A DNA stretch of 13,865 bases from assembly GCA_003990745.1 (NCBI GenBank), contig RBNI01004545.1, positions 1 through 13,865 on the forward strand. The letters are read 5' to 3'. The first letter of the stretch is position 1. The number at the start of each line of letters is the position of its first letter. Shown here piece after piece: positions 1 to 8,843 of this stretch. The position numbers and the translations under genes are program-made. Below the pieces are notes generated by a model, which did no database searches, was not told the DNA's origin, and worked only from the letters and a program-made list of their open reading frames with translations. The DNA comes from Jimgerdemannia flammicorona (Eukaryota; Mucoromycota; Endogonomycetes; Endogonales; Endogonaceae).

Positions 1-325
1 CACAGATCCTTGTTACCAAACTGCGCCGTCTCCCACCCATCGGACCCCAACCAACCCACCATCCAGTCAACAAATCCCCCAACAGCTCCTCCCACCGTAC
101 CACCTTCTCCTGCAGTCCCATCTGCCTCCCCTCCTCAAATACAAAGAGCCAATGACCCACCAGTCCCACCCACACTGCCAACACCCAGCCTACAGTGAGC
201 CAGCTATCACCTACCCCCCCCACTAGCCGAGATTTCAAGTCATCCCAGCGGCCCCCCACACCACCCAGCCTCTGCTCCACACCCAATCTATTCCCGATTA
301 CTACTCAAAAGTCCCCCAATACCTC

Positions 326-397
326 ACACTCTCCTAGCCAATGTTCTGGCGTCTGCACCAGACCCCCAGCCTGCCCCACATTATAACACTCCTCACA
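326..397 (-). other. C-terminal Cys/His (zf-RVT-like) motif of LINE A ORF2
   Basis: The translation shows C-x2-C-x14-H-x4-C with a Thr-Pro-Glu-His-Trp context before the last Cys. This matches the zinc-binding motif at the C-terminus of many plant and fungal LINE ORF2 proteins (zf-RVT type), thought to help RNA or DNA binding. It lies in the same shifted frame as 883-605 upstream, which supports one frameshift rather than a separate gene. Confidence 0.75.
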
Positions 398-1257
398 CTC
401 AAAGCGGCCATTGTCTACCAGATGCCCAGTACAGAAATTCAACATGACATTCCTCCGCAGAACCCGCCACCATACCACCCAGTATTTAGGAGGAAGCCAC
501 CATCGCACCTCGGCACTCCAAGACCAGATACCCACCCAGTCCCACTCCTCGCCGATCCCTGCTGCCTGCCAGCCACTCGGCCAAAGATCCAGGCCAAAAC
601 GCTGCTAATACTCCACTCCATCCCCAATATCAAATGTTTCAAGTGGAGCACCCCCCAGGAGCAGCCTATCCCAACTCCACATACCGGGCCCCCACAACAC
701 CTCCCCTTCATTGCCCTGCCAACGCAGGCCAATTCTGTGTGCTCCTTCCACCACTCCCCACCAAAAGCCCTTGAATCTCAGCCGCCATGCACCATTCAGC
801 AGCCCACCATAGAGAGCAGATCTCCAGAGGACCCTTGAGGGGAGGATCTCATCTCCCACACCTTCTGCAGCAGAGGCACCCAACCCCCGCCCTTCAGTTC
901 AGCAGCTCTCTTCAACCACCAGGCTCGTAAGCAGTGCAACCGCTTGGGGAAATCCACAAGGCCAAGACCCCCCCTGACCACTGGTATCGCCAAAGTATCC
1001 CAACTGACCTGGGCCCTCCTCCCTGCCCAAATCCAGTCTCTAGCCACTTTCGTCAGCCTCTTCACCACCCACGCTGGGAAATCCAGATGATAGGCCACAT
1101 ACTACAGCTTGGGGAACCAATATACATTCAGTATTGTCACCCGTCCTGCCAGAGAGATACGGCGGCCACCCCAACTTCGAAGGGCCTCCCCCCACATGGT
1201 CACTCTGCTCTCCCACCACACCCATGGCAGGACGGAGCCATACACAGAGAGGAAGAT

Positions 1258-2010
1258 GCCCAGATACCGCACCACCTCACCAGTAGGGACAATTGTTCCA
1301 ATGACGTCCCCACCCACTAGCCCATTCCCTAGCACCATCGTCTCACACTTATTCCAGTTGAGCTTCACCCCAGAGTGAGCCTCATACCAATCCACTGTCT
1401 CCTTAAGCACCTCGACATCTGCCACAGACCCCAGTCCAACCACCATGTCATCAGCAAAGGCCCCCACCTTCCACCCTATATCATAGATAGAGAGCCCTAC
1501 CACCTTTCTACGAATCCGATCTATCAATGGCTCCAGTGACAGGGCATAGAGAATAGGGGACAAAGGATCCCCCTGAGGAACTCCTCTACCCAAGGAAAAT
1601 GCCAGACCACGGTGTCCATTGCACATCAATGCCACCCGACTGCTCCCCAGCAGGCTCAACATAGATGCCCGAAATCTCGAAGGAACCCCAATTTGATCCA
1701 ACACCTTGCCCAGCCAAATCTGCCATACCCGGTCATACGCCTTCTCCTGATCCAGGAACACCAACCTTCCATCGAGACCACAGGCCCTAGCCCCTTCAAT
1801 GACACCATGAACCCAAGCAGTCCCATCTCTTATGAGCCTGCCCCCAACAAATCCCCGCTGCTCCTCTCCCAGCACCCCTTGGGCAACCTTCTGCAGCCTA
1901 GCGATGACCACCTTAGTCACTATTTTCCTGTCCATATCTAGGAGCATAATCGGCCTCCAATTCTTCCAGTCCTCCCTTCTCCCTTTATCTTTGTACAATA
2001 GGGCCACCAG
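1258..2010 (-). other. Reverse transcriptase domain of LINE A ORF2
   Basis: This stretch is intact: a single open frame covers the whole polymerase core. Visible motifs are a KNWRPIML block near 1965-1945, motif A LDQEKAYD at 1755-1732, motif B GVPQGDPLSP at 1584-1555, the catalytic FADD at 1458-1447, and the thumb-side SGVKLNWNK block near 1374-1348. The two Asp of FADD and the Asp of motif A are the catalytic metal ligands of reverse transcriptases. The QGDPLSP and FADD forms are typical of non-LTR elements. Retention of every catalytic residue, despite stops on both sides, suggests the copy decayed fairly recently. Confidence 0.95.
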
Positions 2011-2886
2011 CCCAAGGTCCTGCTCTCCAACCCACTCACCCCTCTGAATAACATGGTCACAGAGGGCCGTCATCTCTCCCAAAACTCCAGAGACCTTCAC
2101 CATCTTTTTCCAGAAGTCCCATGGCAATCCATCCTCCCCTGGTGAAGTTCTAAGTTTAGTCGCTGCAAGGACACTCTGAATCTCCTCTCCTTGCACTGGC
2201 AAGATCAAGTCATCCAAATCTGCCACTTGTGGTGGCCCCCACTCCTCGAGTGTACTGGCAATCGCCTCCTCATCTGCCCCCCCTTCTTCCTCACTCCACA
2301 AATTCTGGCATCGCTCCTTCAAAACTCCTAAGATTTGTTGCGTACCATGCACCATATCCCCATCAGCATCCAGGACCCCATCCCACCGATGTCTCACTCT
2401 CCTAGCATTGAGGAGTCTCGACAAGTACCTAGAAGGCCGCTCACCCTCCTCAAGTCCCTGCCACTGTAGCCTGGCAGCCATGCCTCGCATATGAGCCTCC
2501 TCCTCATCCCGCAACACCTGTTGCAGTTCCACTATCTCCAATTTCGCCCTCTCCATCCTCCATTCCTCCACTCCATCAGAAATGAGCAGATCTGCCCAGT
2601 CCAACTGCAGCCTCCGCAGCCTAATGGAAGCACACCTAGTGCGCTCCCTTCTCCACCTCCCAGCCTCCCTACCAGCTTCTCTCCAAAAGACCCTCACAGC
2701 CTCTTTCAAATGTTTCCAACGAACATCTACAGACAGACCCTCATGCCGCCACACAGCAACCTTTGCCTGAATGTCCTCCACCCACGAGTCCCACAACCCC
2801 TTCTTGGCCAGCAGGGAGGAGTTAAGGCGCCAATGTCCGGGTCCATCTCCACTCCCCCCAAACTGTTCCTGCCCCAACAGTCCCCA

Positions 2887-3567
2887 GTGGTCAGATCATG
2901 GGCACCACTCCACCTCTAATGACTTCCACACATCAGAACCCCAACACTCAGCAGTCAGAATCCAGTCAATCCTGGTACCTAAGCCATTCACCCAGTGCAT
3001 ATAGACCCTTGCCTCACCCCACCACGATCTGCCCATATCTCCCAATGAGCTCAACCTCTCCACCTCCTCCCATGCTCCCAGCCCTCCACTCCTCCCCCCT
3101 GCACTCCTCCCACCATCAGTCCTGTCGAGATACTGATCCCGAACCATATTAAAGTCCCCCCCCAGAACATCCACCCCTTCTTCCAAGAGAATACCCTCCT
3201 CCATCAGCTCCTCGATCCACGCAATTCTCTCACCCCTCACCGCTGGGCAGTAGCAAGATCCAACTCTCACCGATTCCCACCCCGGCCTCTGCCAATCTCC
3301 CCAGACCAGTCGATCCCCCCAATTCCTGATGCCTTCCAAGTCCCCTCTACCCTTCCTCACCAGGATCGCCACCTTTCCAAACTAAGCAGTGGCCCCACCC
3401 CATTCCCTAGTCCACTCCAACCTATCATCCTCATCCTCACACCGCACATCCTGTAGTAGAAAAAGGTCCGCCCCCAGTCCCTTGAGCCAAGTAAAAATGT
3501 TTCTACGTCATCCAGATCCCCGCAACCCATTCACATTCAAAGAAAAAATGTTTGTTGTACTGTTCAT
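2887..3567 (-). other. APE-type endonuclease domain of LINE A ORF2
   Basis: N-terminal endonuclease/exonuclease/phosphatase fold used for target-primed reverse transcription. Motifs in order: SLNVNGL near residue 9; LLQDV at residues 37-41; GGDFN at 3162-3148; RIDWI at 2973-2959; and a final SDH at 2895-2887. The metal-binding position that is usually Glu (LQE) is Asp here, at 3450-3448. LINE B has the same Asp, so it is probably ancestral to this family. Three nonsense codons (3508-3510, 3382-3384, 2896-2898) break the domain; the last sits directly before SDH. Confidence 0.9.
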
Positions 3568-3598
3568 AGGGAATAATGTTAAGTGACGGTCCCATCCT

Positions 3599-5647
3599 CT
3601 ACAAGTCCGCATCCCGCTCTTCCTGCACCAAGTCCAATGCGTGCTCGGCAGCTCGCTCCCTTTCCCCTGATTCCTGTGCCTCCAGCCCTTCCAGAAGTTC
3701 TACCATAGCTCCATTCTTCCTCTCCTCAAAGTCCTCCCTATACTCCAGACAAGCCTCCCTCCAGAGCTGCACACCATGACGCTCATCCCAACAGTAGTCT
3801 GCCCTCTCTCCTGCAACCACTGCCAGCTCAGCCTTCCTCACACCATCAACCTCGTACCCCTCCTCCTCCAGGAAGATTGCAAGAATTTCCCCTTTCAGTG
3901 CCTCCACCACACCCTCACCCTGCAGAATCCTTTCCCAATGCTCCTCCGGCATCGCCCGCAGGTCCACCTCTCCCAGTGTATCCGCCGCGAGGTTATCCAT
4001 CACCGTGCACATCCACAGCAAGTTCCCCACCTCCTTCCCTCCAGGGGTTGCCAGCCATCCTGCATCCAACATTGTAACATCGGCACCCACACTGGCGGCC
4101 TCCTCCCACTCCTCCTCAGGGACATCCACCAGCTCATCCTCGCCAGCTGCCACCACCTGGCCCCCTTTCTCCAAATCCGGGACCCCAAAGTGCACCCGCT
4201 GGGCCCCCGCCATTGCCACATCCTCCGGCACCCTTCTCTTCGCCGCCGGGCCCCTCCTGATGAGAGGAGGGGGGGTGCCATCCACTTTCTGTTCCCAGAC
4301 CTCAAAAGTGCCGTTGGTATAGGGGTCCTTACCCAGCACCTCCCCAGCCTCTTCCTTGCCTGCCGCAGCTACCCCTCCACCATTAGCAGCCCAGACACTG
4401 GCATCGATGCCCCCAGACCCCCCAGCTCCACCTGCTGTCGTCTTCACCTCCGCTGTCATACTCGCCAGAAGCTCCTTCTGCCTCCTACGCCCCTGTACTC
4501 TCTCCCACTGCTTCTTATCCATGCGGACCCGTTTGCCCTCCACAACCTCCAGATGTGTCGACTCCCTGAAAGCCTTCCAGGCCTTCGCCCTCCATTCCAC
4601 GGCACCACCCAACTCCTCCAACACCTCCAACAAGTCCTCCTCCTCCTCCTCATTCCCCTTCACCCTAGACACCCGACAGACGACAGCACCCCACATCAAC
4701 ACCGAAGGCCAGTCCCTCTCCTTTCCCGTGGCCTCCCTCCCTGCCAGCCTAATCCTGACATCCACATCGCCTGTCCTGATCTCTGTCCCCTTCTACACCC
4801 TGAACCCGACATCCACAACATCGCCATACTCGGCCATCACTTCCTCAACCCTCCTCCTGGTCTCCATCTTCGTCACTGTGGGCACCCCTTTGACCAGCAA
4901 CTGCACTACCCTGGGGTCCCACCTAAGGCACCTCACCATAGGCACTGCCACTTCGCCAACAACCACTCCAGTCTTCATCACCATATCCAGTGGGTCTGCC
5001 TCCTCAAATCCCACCTCCACCCCCTCCAGCCCCTTCAGGAACTTCACCAAAGCAGCCCCAGCCACCTGCTGCGAGATAAGCCCCAAGACCATCCTCGCAG
5101 TCACCGCCAAGCCTCTGAAGCACAAGGTGACGGCAAACTCCAATATAGACTTCTTGAGTAACGGTGCCACCACCAGCCCTGTCACACCATCGGCCAGGTC
5201 CCCCTTCCGAATCGGTAGCCCAGCCCCCCTCCATTATCAGCCGTCACATCTCTTTTTTTTTCTTGATTCCCCGTCACGCCGCCATCAGCAGTCCCGCCCC
5301 CAGCCACAACACCTCCAGACCCTATGCTTGCACCCCCAGGCTGGGGACCTCCCCCCCTTCCAAGGCTCGCCTTGCCCTTCCCCACAGCAGCACCGGCCCT
5401 GGTTCCAGTCGGCCATCCACTCCCCTTCACCTTGTCAGCGAAGCTCATAGGGCCAGTCCCTCCTCTATTCCCACCTGACACTGGCCCTCCTCCAGCACCC
5501 TCGCTGCCCTTCGACCCTCCAAAGGCCCCCATCCCCAGGCCATAACCCCTCCTAACCTGCTGCCAGCCAAAGGCCTCAGGTCCACCCGACCCAACATGCC
5601 CATCAGAACTCTTGCTCGAAGATATGTTTATAGTACCTTTCCTCCAT
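3599..5647 (-). pseudogene. LINE A ORF1: RNA-binding (gag-like) protein, decayed
   Basis: ORF1 proteins of LINEs coat the element RNA. The N-terminal ~130 codons (to about 5260) are Gly/Ser-rich and probably disordered. The next region (about 5220-4930) is shared with LINE B and ends in CLRWDP. Then comes an RRM-like pattern (about 4925-4680): an RNP2-like LLVKGVP, a helix with EEVMAEYG, and an RNP1-like VRIRLAG. The C-terminal half is acidic, with a conserved GYEVD near 3850. I see no CCHC zinc knuckle. Defects: a one-base frameshift near 5224-5270, next to T9 (5253-5261) and C6 (5224-5229) tracts, and a TAG at 4793-4795 where LINE B has Trp. The start is uncertain. The ATG at 5647 sits where LINE B begins, but in another frame from the downstream Gly-rich reading, so a further small indel is likely. 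The stop at 3599-3601 is followed by ORF2 after 31 bases. Confidence 0.8.
5253..5261 (-). other. A9 homopolymer at the ORF1 frameshift of LINE A
   Basis: On the coding strand this is an uninterrupted A9 run within Gln-Glu-Lys-Lys-Arg codons. The upstream Gly-rich frame ends at 5182; the conserved ORF1 frame is displaced by one base and runs on from this area. A missing base here or in the C6 tract at 5224-5229 would explain the break, as would a homopolymer sequencing error. Slippage during expression is possible, but nothing in the sequence demonstrates it. Confidence 0.5.
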
Positions 5648-5696
5648 TTTGTGTCGAAAACTGTTGCTTGAAGATTGTGTAATGTGAATTGTACCG

Positions 5697-5931
5697 CCTT
5701 CAGCTCTCCTTTCCCCAAACCAACCAAGATGCCCACCTGCTCATTTCACCCTGTGCTACCAAACCATTCCTTACTCCACTCCTCATAATCTTGCTCCCCA
5801 TAGGCCTGAACATCCTGCAGAAACACCACATCATACCTCCTGATCTTCAGCTACCAAAATAGATGCCTTCGCTTCACTCTATCACACAAACCATTGACAT
5901 TTAGCGATAATGTATATAGACTGTTCATCAT
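5697..5931 (-). pseudogene. LINE B ORF2 N-terminal fragment (endonuclease start)
   Basis: Two consecutive ATGs at 5931 and 5928, 12 bases after the ORF1 stop (5947-5949), open a frame giving MNSLYTLSLNVNGL. This matches the LINE A ORF2 start. The alignment is gap-free from LNVNGL for about 65 codons: KRRHLFW, then VFLQDV at 5826-5809, then GILV near 5733. Stops lie at 5851-5853 (TAG) and 5746-5748 (TGA). The first sits where LINE A has Trp. The second is at the same aligned position as LINE A's TAG at 3382-3384. The fragment ends near 5697 where LINE A sequence takes over, so no catalytic GDFN or SDH motif is present. Confidence 0.85.
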
Positions 5932-5946
5932 CATAAATAAAAATGT

Positions 5947-7116
5947 TTAAAGTTCAACTGGAATTGCCACCACCTTTTCAGCCCTACCACAGATAATTGC
6001 CTTACATTCCTCACAGATAGCCCTCCAGATATGGGCTCCATTCACACTACTGCAAAAGGCATCCACTTGCTCCGATGCCATTTTTCTGATGTCAGCCATA
6101 TGGTCCTCATCTACCTCATATCCTTCATTATCCAGAAGTGCTGCCACCATTGCTGTCACCAACTTCAGCCCCTACAATACCACATTGAGGAACCCTTCCC
6201 AGGCCTCCTGCAATCTATTAAATACATCCACTTCCTTGATATCCTCCTCTGCAAGTTCCTTGAGCACCACCTGATACCAGTCATCTGCCATCATTACCAT
6301 GGGCCCAGGGGTGGCTGGCCTCAGGGTCCTACTCAGCTCCTGCAGCATCTCTCTATCCACCAACATGTCAGAAGCCACATCCACCAGATTGTCCTCCTCA
6401 GTGCCCTTCTCCAGCCAAACCACTTCACCTGCCTCTGGGTATTCCCAATGAACATTTGCTGCTCCCATCATGCAAACATCCTCCAACTGGATCTCTGGTA
6501 CCACCTCAATGACCTCCTCAAAGCCCCCAGCATTTGCCTCCTCCTTGTCAGCCCACTTTCCCTTTACTGGTGTATGAGTGGAGTTCTCCACACCCCCTAG
6601 TTGTGAAAAGGACACCTCAGCCATCTCCACCTCTTCCATCTGACTTTTAGCTGTCTCTGCTCTTTCCTCTTCCTCCCTTTTCGAGCTCTGGAGGACAGTC
6701 TGCAGGCGCTCTCAGTTTGCCCTTCGCCACCTCTTCCTTCACCCATCTGTTGGAATCCAGATCCAGTTCTTGGCAAACTCCTCTTATTTCCTCTTCGGCA
6801 ATTCCTTCGCAGCCTCCCTCTCCTCTAGGGTGATTAGCAATTCCTCCTCCTCCTGTTCAGAACCCTTCCTTCTCCACACTTTGCACTCCTGCCCTCCAAT
6901 ATGAACTACTTCTGGCCAGTCCCTCTCTTGCCCTGTGGCCTCCTTGTCTTCCAGCCTCACCATTACCTTGCAGTTACCATTCCTCAGCTTGGTCCTCTCC
7001 CAGAATATGAATCCAAAGTTAACTATCTCACCAAATGCCCCCAGTGCCTCTGCCACCATTCCTTTGGTCTCCTGTCTCCCCAATGTCGGCAGCCCTTCAA
7101 TCACCAGTTGTACTGC
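5947..7116 (-). pseudogene. LINE B ORF1, C-terminal part (RRM-like region and acidic tail)
   Basis: This part resumes ORF1 exactly after the retroposed insert, beginning with Ala-Val-Gln-Leu-Val encoded by the duplicated target site. The RRM-like region follows: IEGLPTLG, a helix with AEALGAFGEIV, and VMVRLEDKEATGQERDWP, matching REATGKERDWP of LINE A. The tail shares GA-x-VH, a TP motif and GYEVDED with LINE A. Breaks: TAA at 6784-6786; a stretch at about 6700-6786 where the related protein is read in another frame before the original frame returns, suggesting two compensating indels; and TAG just upstream of 6162. It ends at TAA 5947-5949, 12 bases before the tandem ATGs of ORF2. No Cys zinc knuckle is seen. 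Confidence 0.8.
7102..7116. repeat. Target-site duplication, copy next to the poly(A)
   Basis: CACCAGTTGTACTGC, 14 of 15 identical to 8382-8396. It abuts the T8 run (A8 on the minus strand) and encodes Ala-Val-Gln-Leu-Val in LINE B ORF1. The bases beyond it differ between the two sides, so the duplication is 15 bases long. Confidence 0.88.
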
Positions 7117-7124
7117 TTTTTTTT

Positions 7125-7385
7125 CTATAGGCTGTAGCCTCATTTATTAACTATCTATAACATGCCACATATCCTTATATAACATCAGTAGCCCCATTCC
7201 ACCCCAATCTCAACCTACCTTCACTCTCACCCAGTCTTGCACTTTTAGGGTGTGAGTTGCAACCTCACTGCCCAAGTAACTAGATCCTCCTACCTGGCCT
7301 GCCCCACTCAGTGGGTATAGGTTGTAAGCCCCAACCACCTCAAGTACTTGGCATCTAGTGCACCTGACCTACCCCTATTAGTGCC
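7125..7385 (-). other. Unique 3' segment of the retroposed insert
   Basis: About 260 non-repetitive bases between the minisatellite and the A8 tract, with no long ORF on either strand. It holds a perfect inverted repeat at 7252-7268 (GTGAG, 7-base loop, CTCAC) and a TATATAA-like stretch near 7176. It does not resemble LINE A or B in this window, so it is not a truncated copy of either as far as they are visible. If other copies of this retroposon exist, this is the segment to recognise them by. Confidence 0.6.
7143..7148 (-). promoter_or_regulatory. Polyadenylation signal AATAAA of the retroposed insert
   Basis: Reads AATAAA on the minus strand, 18 bases before the A8 tract at 7124-7117, the normal spacing between signal and cleavage site. 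It argues for an RNA polymerase II transcript as the source rather than a polymerase III SINE. Confidence 0.75.
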
Positions 7386-8370
7386 TCCTGTCTTGCCCAT
7401 CTAGCCTGTCTTGCCCGTCTTGCCCGCCCGTGTTGCCCATGTTGCCCGTATTGCCCATCTTGCCCATCTTGCCCATCTTACCCGTTTTGCCCACCCATGT
7501 TGCCTGTGTCCCATGTTGCCCATGTTGCCCATGTTGCCCATATTGCCCATTTTGCCCATTTTGCCCATCTTGCCCATATCGCCTATCTTGCCCATCTTGC
7601 CCGCCTGTGTTGCCCATGTTGCCCGTGTTGCCATCTTGCCATCTTGCCCGTCTTGCCCATCTTGCCCATCTTGCCCATCTTGCCTATCTTGCCTGCCCAT
7701 GTTGCCCGTGTTGCCCATGTTGCCTGTGTTTCCCATGTTGCCTGTATTGCCCATTTTGCCTGTTTTGCCCATCATGCCTATGTTGCCTGTCTTGCCATCT
7801 GCCCATCTTACCTATGTCGCCCATCTTGCCATCTTACCCATCTTGCCTGTCTTGCCCATCTTGCCCACCCGTATTGCCCGTGTTGCCTGTTTTGCCCATT
7901 TTGCCTGTCTTGCCCATGTCACCTGTCTTGCTGTCTGCCCATCTTACCCATGTCACCCATCTTGCCATCTTGCCATCTTGCCATCTTGCCCGTCTTGCCC
8001 ATCTTGCCCATCTTGCCCGTCTTGCCCATCTTGCCTGTCTTGCTTGTCTTGCCTATCTTGTCTATGTCGCCTGTCTTGTCGTCTTGCCATCTTGCCCGTC
8101 TTGCCTGTCTTGCCCGTCTTGCCCATCTTGCCTGTCTTGCCCGCCCGTGTTGCCCGTGTTGCCTATATTGCCTGTGTTGCCCCCCCGTATTGCCCATGTT
8201 GCCCGTATTGCCTGCCCGTGTTGCCTGTGTTACCCGTGTTGCCCATTTTGCCCATTTTGCCCATGTCACCTATCTTGCCGTCTGCCCATCTTGCCCATAT
8301 CGCCTGTCTTGCCATCTTGCTGTCTTGCCTGTCTTGCCCACCCGTGTTGCCTGTATTGCTGTATTGCCCC
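7386..8370. repeat. 9-base minisatellite, unit TTGCCCATC and variants
   Basis: Roughly 985 bases of near-perfect 9-base periodicity; the plus strand reads TTGCCCATC, TTGCCCGTC, TTGCCTGTC, TTGCCCATG and similar. Most variation is C/T or A/G transitions. A few units are shortened to 6-8 bases, for example TTGCCATC. Larger motifs recur: a CTGCCCATCTT segment followed by a CATGTC or CATATC block appears near 7798, 7935 and 8281, so segments were duplicated after the unit diverged. Because 9 is a multiple of 3, long open frames appear on both strands; on the minus strand they give Gly-X-Y runs such as GNMGKMGQD. The period explains these frames, so no gene is needed. Confidence 0.93.
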
Positions 8371-8381
8371 TGTTCACTTTG

Positions 8382-8396
8382 CACCAGTTGCACTGC
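8382..8396. repeat. Target-site duplication, copy at the insert 5' side
   Basis: CACCAGTTGCACTGC, partner of 7102-7116. It encodes the same five residues of ORF1. The single T/C difference suggests some age since insertion. Confidence 0.88.
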
Positions 8397-8795
8397 CCAC
8401 GGGTCCCACCTCAGGCACCTCGCCATGCCAACCTTGATGCTCTTGATGACTAGCTCTTTCTCCAAGGCCTTTACCATCTCTTCCTCCTCAACAAATCCTA
8501 TCTCAACCACCTCAGCTGATGGGATGAACTTCAGCGACTCTGCCCCTGCAATCTCCTCTCCCACTAGCTGCAAGACCTCCCTAGCAGACATCCCCAGCCC
8601 CAAAAAATTTGCTGATATGGCCCATGTCAACACCGACTTGTGGAAGAAGGGATGCACCACCAGTTCACCAGAGCCAGCTGTCATCATTGCCTTCTTCTTG
8701 TTCTCTGAAACTTCAGCAGTCACCCCAGCCACTGGCCCAGCCCCAGGAATATCAGTCTCAGCCACACCACTTCCGGACCCCTGGCCCTCAGCAGG

Positions 8796-8843
8796 CACCT
8801 GACCAGTCACCTGACCCATCACCTGGCCAGTCACCTGACTCCT
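8796..8843. repeat. Four 12-base tandem repeats inside LINE B ORF1
   Basis: Four consecutive units CACCTGACCAGT, CACCTGACCCAT, CACCTGGCCAGT and CACCTGACTCCT. On the coding strand they give Gly-Gln-Val based tetrapeptides in the disordered N-terminus. The period keeps the frame. Confidence 0.85.

Larger units (their letters stand above)
1..3567 (-). pseudogene. LINE A ORF2: APE endonuclease, reverse transcriptase, C-terminal zinc finger (decayed)
   Basis: The ORF2 polyprotein of a LINE nicks target DNA and reverse-transcribes the element RNA at the nick. I start it at the ATG at 3567 because the next codons lead into SLNVNGL, the first endonuclease motif, and LINE B ORF2 starts in the same way. 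In order: endonuclease (3567-2887), linker rich in charged residues and Trp (about 2880-2010), reverse transcriptase (about 2010-1260), connection region (about 1260-400), Cys/His motif (397-326), and a further ~100 codons open to the edge after one stop. In-frame stops are TGA 3508-3510, TAG 3382-3384, TGA 2896-2898 and TAG 1102-1104. Somewhere in about 800-880 the frame shifts by one base; after it come TAG 605-607 and TGA 305-307. Similarity resumes across each break, so this is a single decayed gene. About 1189 codons are visible, typical for a LINE ORF2. Confidence 0.9.
1..5696 (-). mobile_element. LINE A, L1-like non-LTR retrotransposon, 3' end outside window
   Basis: A minus-strand non-LTR retrotransposon with the usual two-ORF layout: ORF1 (about 5647-3599), a 31-base gap, then ORF2 (3567 to the left edge). 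The 5' end is placed near 5696 because LINE B's ORF2 endonuclease homology stops there. The sequence just downstream on the minus strand resembles the leader before LINE B's ORF1: both have a GTTTTCG stretch shortly before an ATG. No 3' UTR, poly(A) or target-site duplication is visible, since ORF2 is still open at position 1. The copy is dead: ORF1 has one clear nonsense codon and a frameshift, and ORF2 has several nonsense codons and a frameshift. L1-like is my reading of the APE endonuclease, the reverse transcriptase and the C-terminal Cys/His motif, without visible RNase H. The exact clade is undetermined. Confidence 0.85.
7117..8381 (-). mobile_element. Retroposed insert with minisatellite cargo, poly(A) and target-site duplication
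   Basis: A 1265-base insert interrupts LINE B ORF1. Its flanks, CACCAGTTGTACTGC (7102-7116) and CACCAGTTGCACTGC (8382-8396), are a 15-base direct repeat with one difference. On the minus strand the insert ends with AATAAA (7148-7143), an 18-base gap, then A8 (7124-7117) right against the duplication. This is the signature of target-primed reverse transcription of a polyadenylated RNA, as LINE machinery does in trans. Protein alignment agrees: CLRWDP-x-AVQLV continues straight into IEGLP with only one duplication copy counted. The body is a ~985-base minisatellite followed by ~260 unique bases. The 5' end starts almost directly in repeats, so it may be 5'-truncated. It encodes no recognisable protein and is presumably non-autonomous. 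Family identity is unknown. Confidence 0.88.

Noticed and set aside
3776..5450. Plus-strand open frames of 461 and 364 codons
   Set aside because: They are antisense shadows of LINE A ORF1. They are Pro/Ser/His-rich without domains, while the minus strand has similarity to LINE B ORF1.
7240..7390. tRNA-derived SINE head in the retroposon tail
   Set aside because: No convincing A box and B box pair and no cloverleaf. The AATAAA signal and A-tail favour a polymerase II transcript.
7386..8370. CRISPR-like array
   Set aside because: Units are contiguous 9-mers with no spacers, in a eukaryotic retroposon; it is a minisatellite.
7411..8802. Long plus-strand open frames (up to 463 codons) rich in Cys, Leu, Pro and Ala
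   Set aside because: They follow from a 9-base tandem repeat without stop triplets. Other frames in the same place are equally open, and one runs on antisense to LINE B ORF1.
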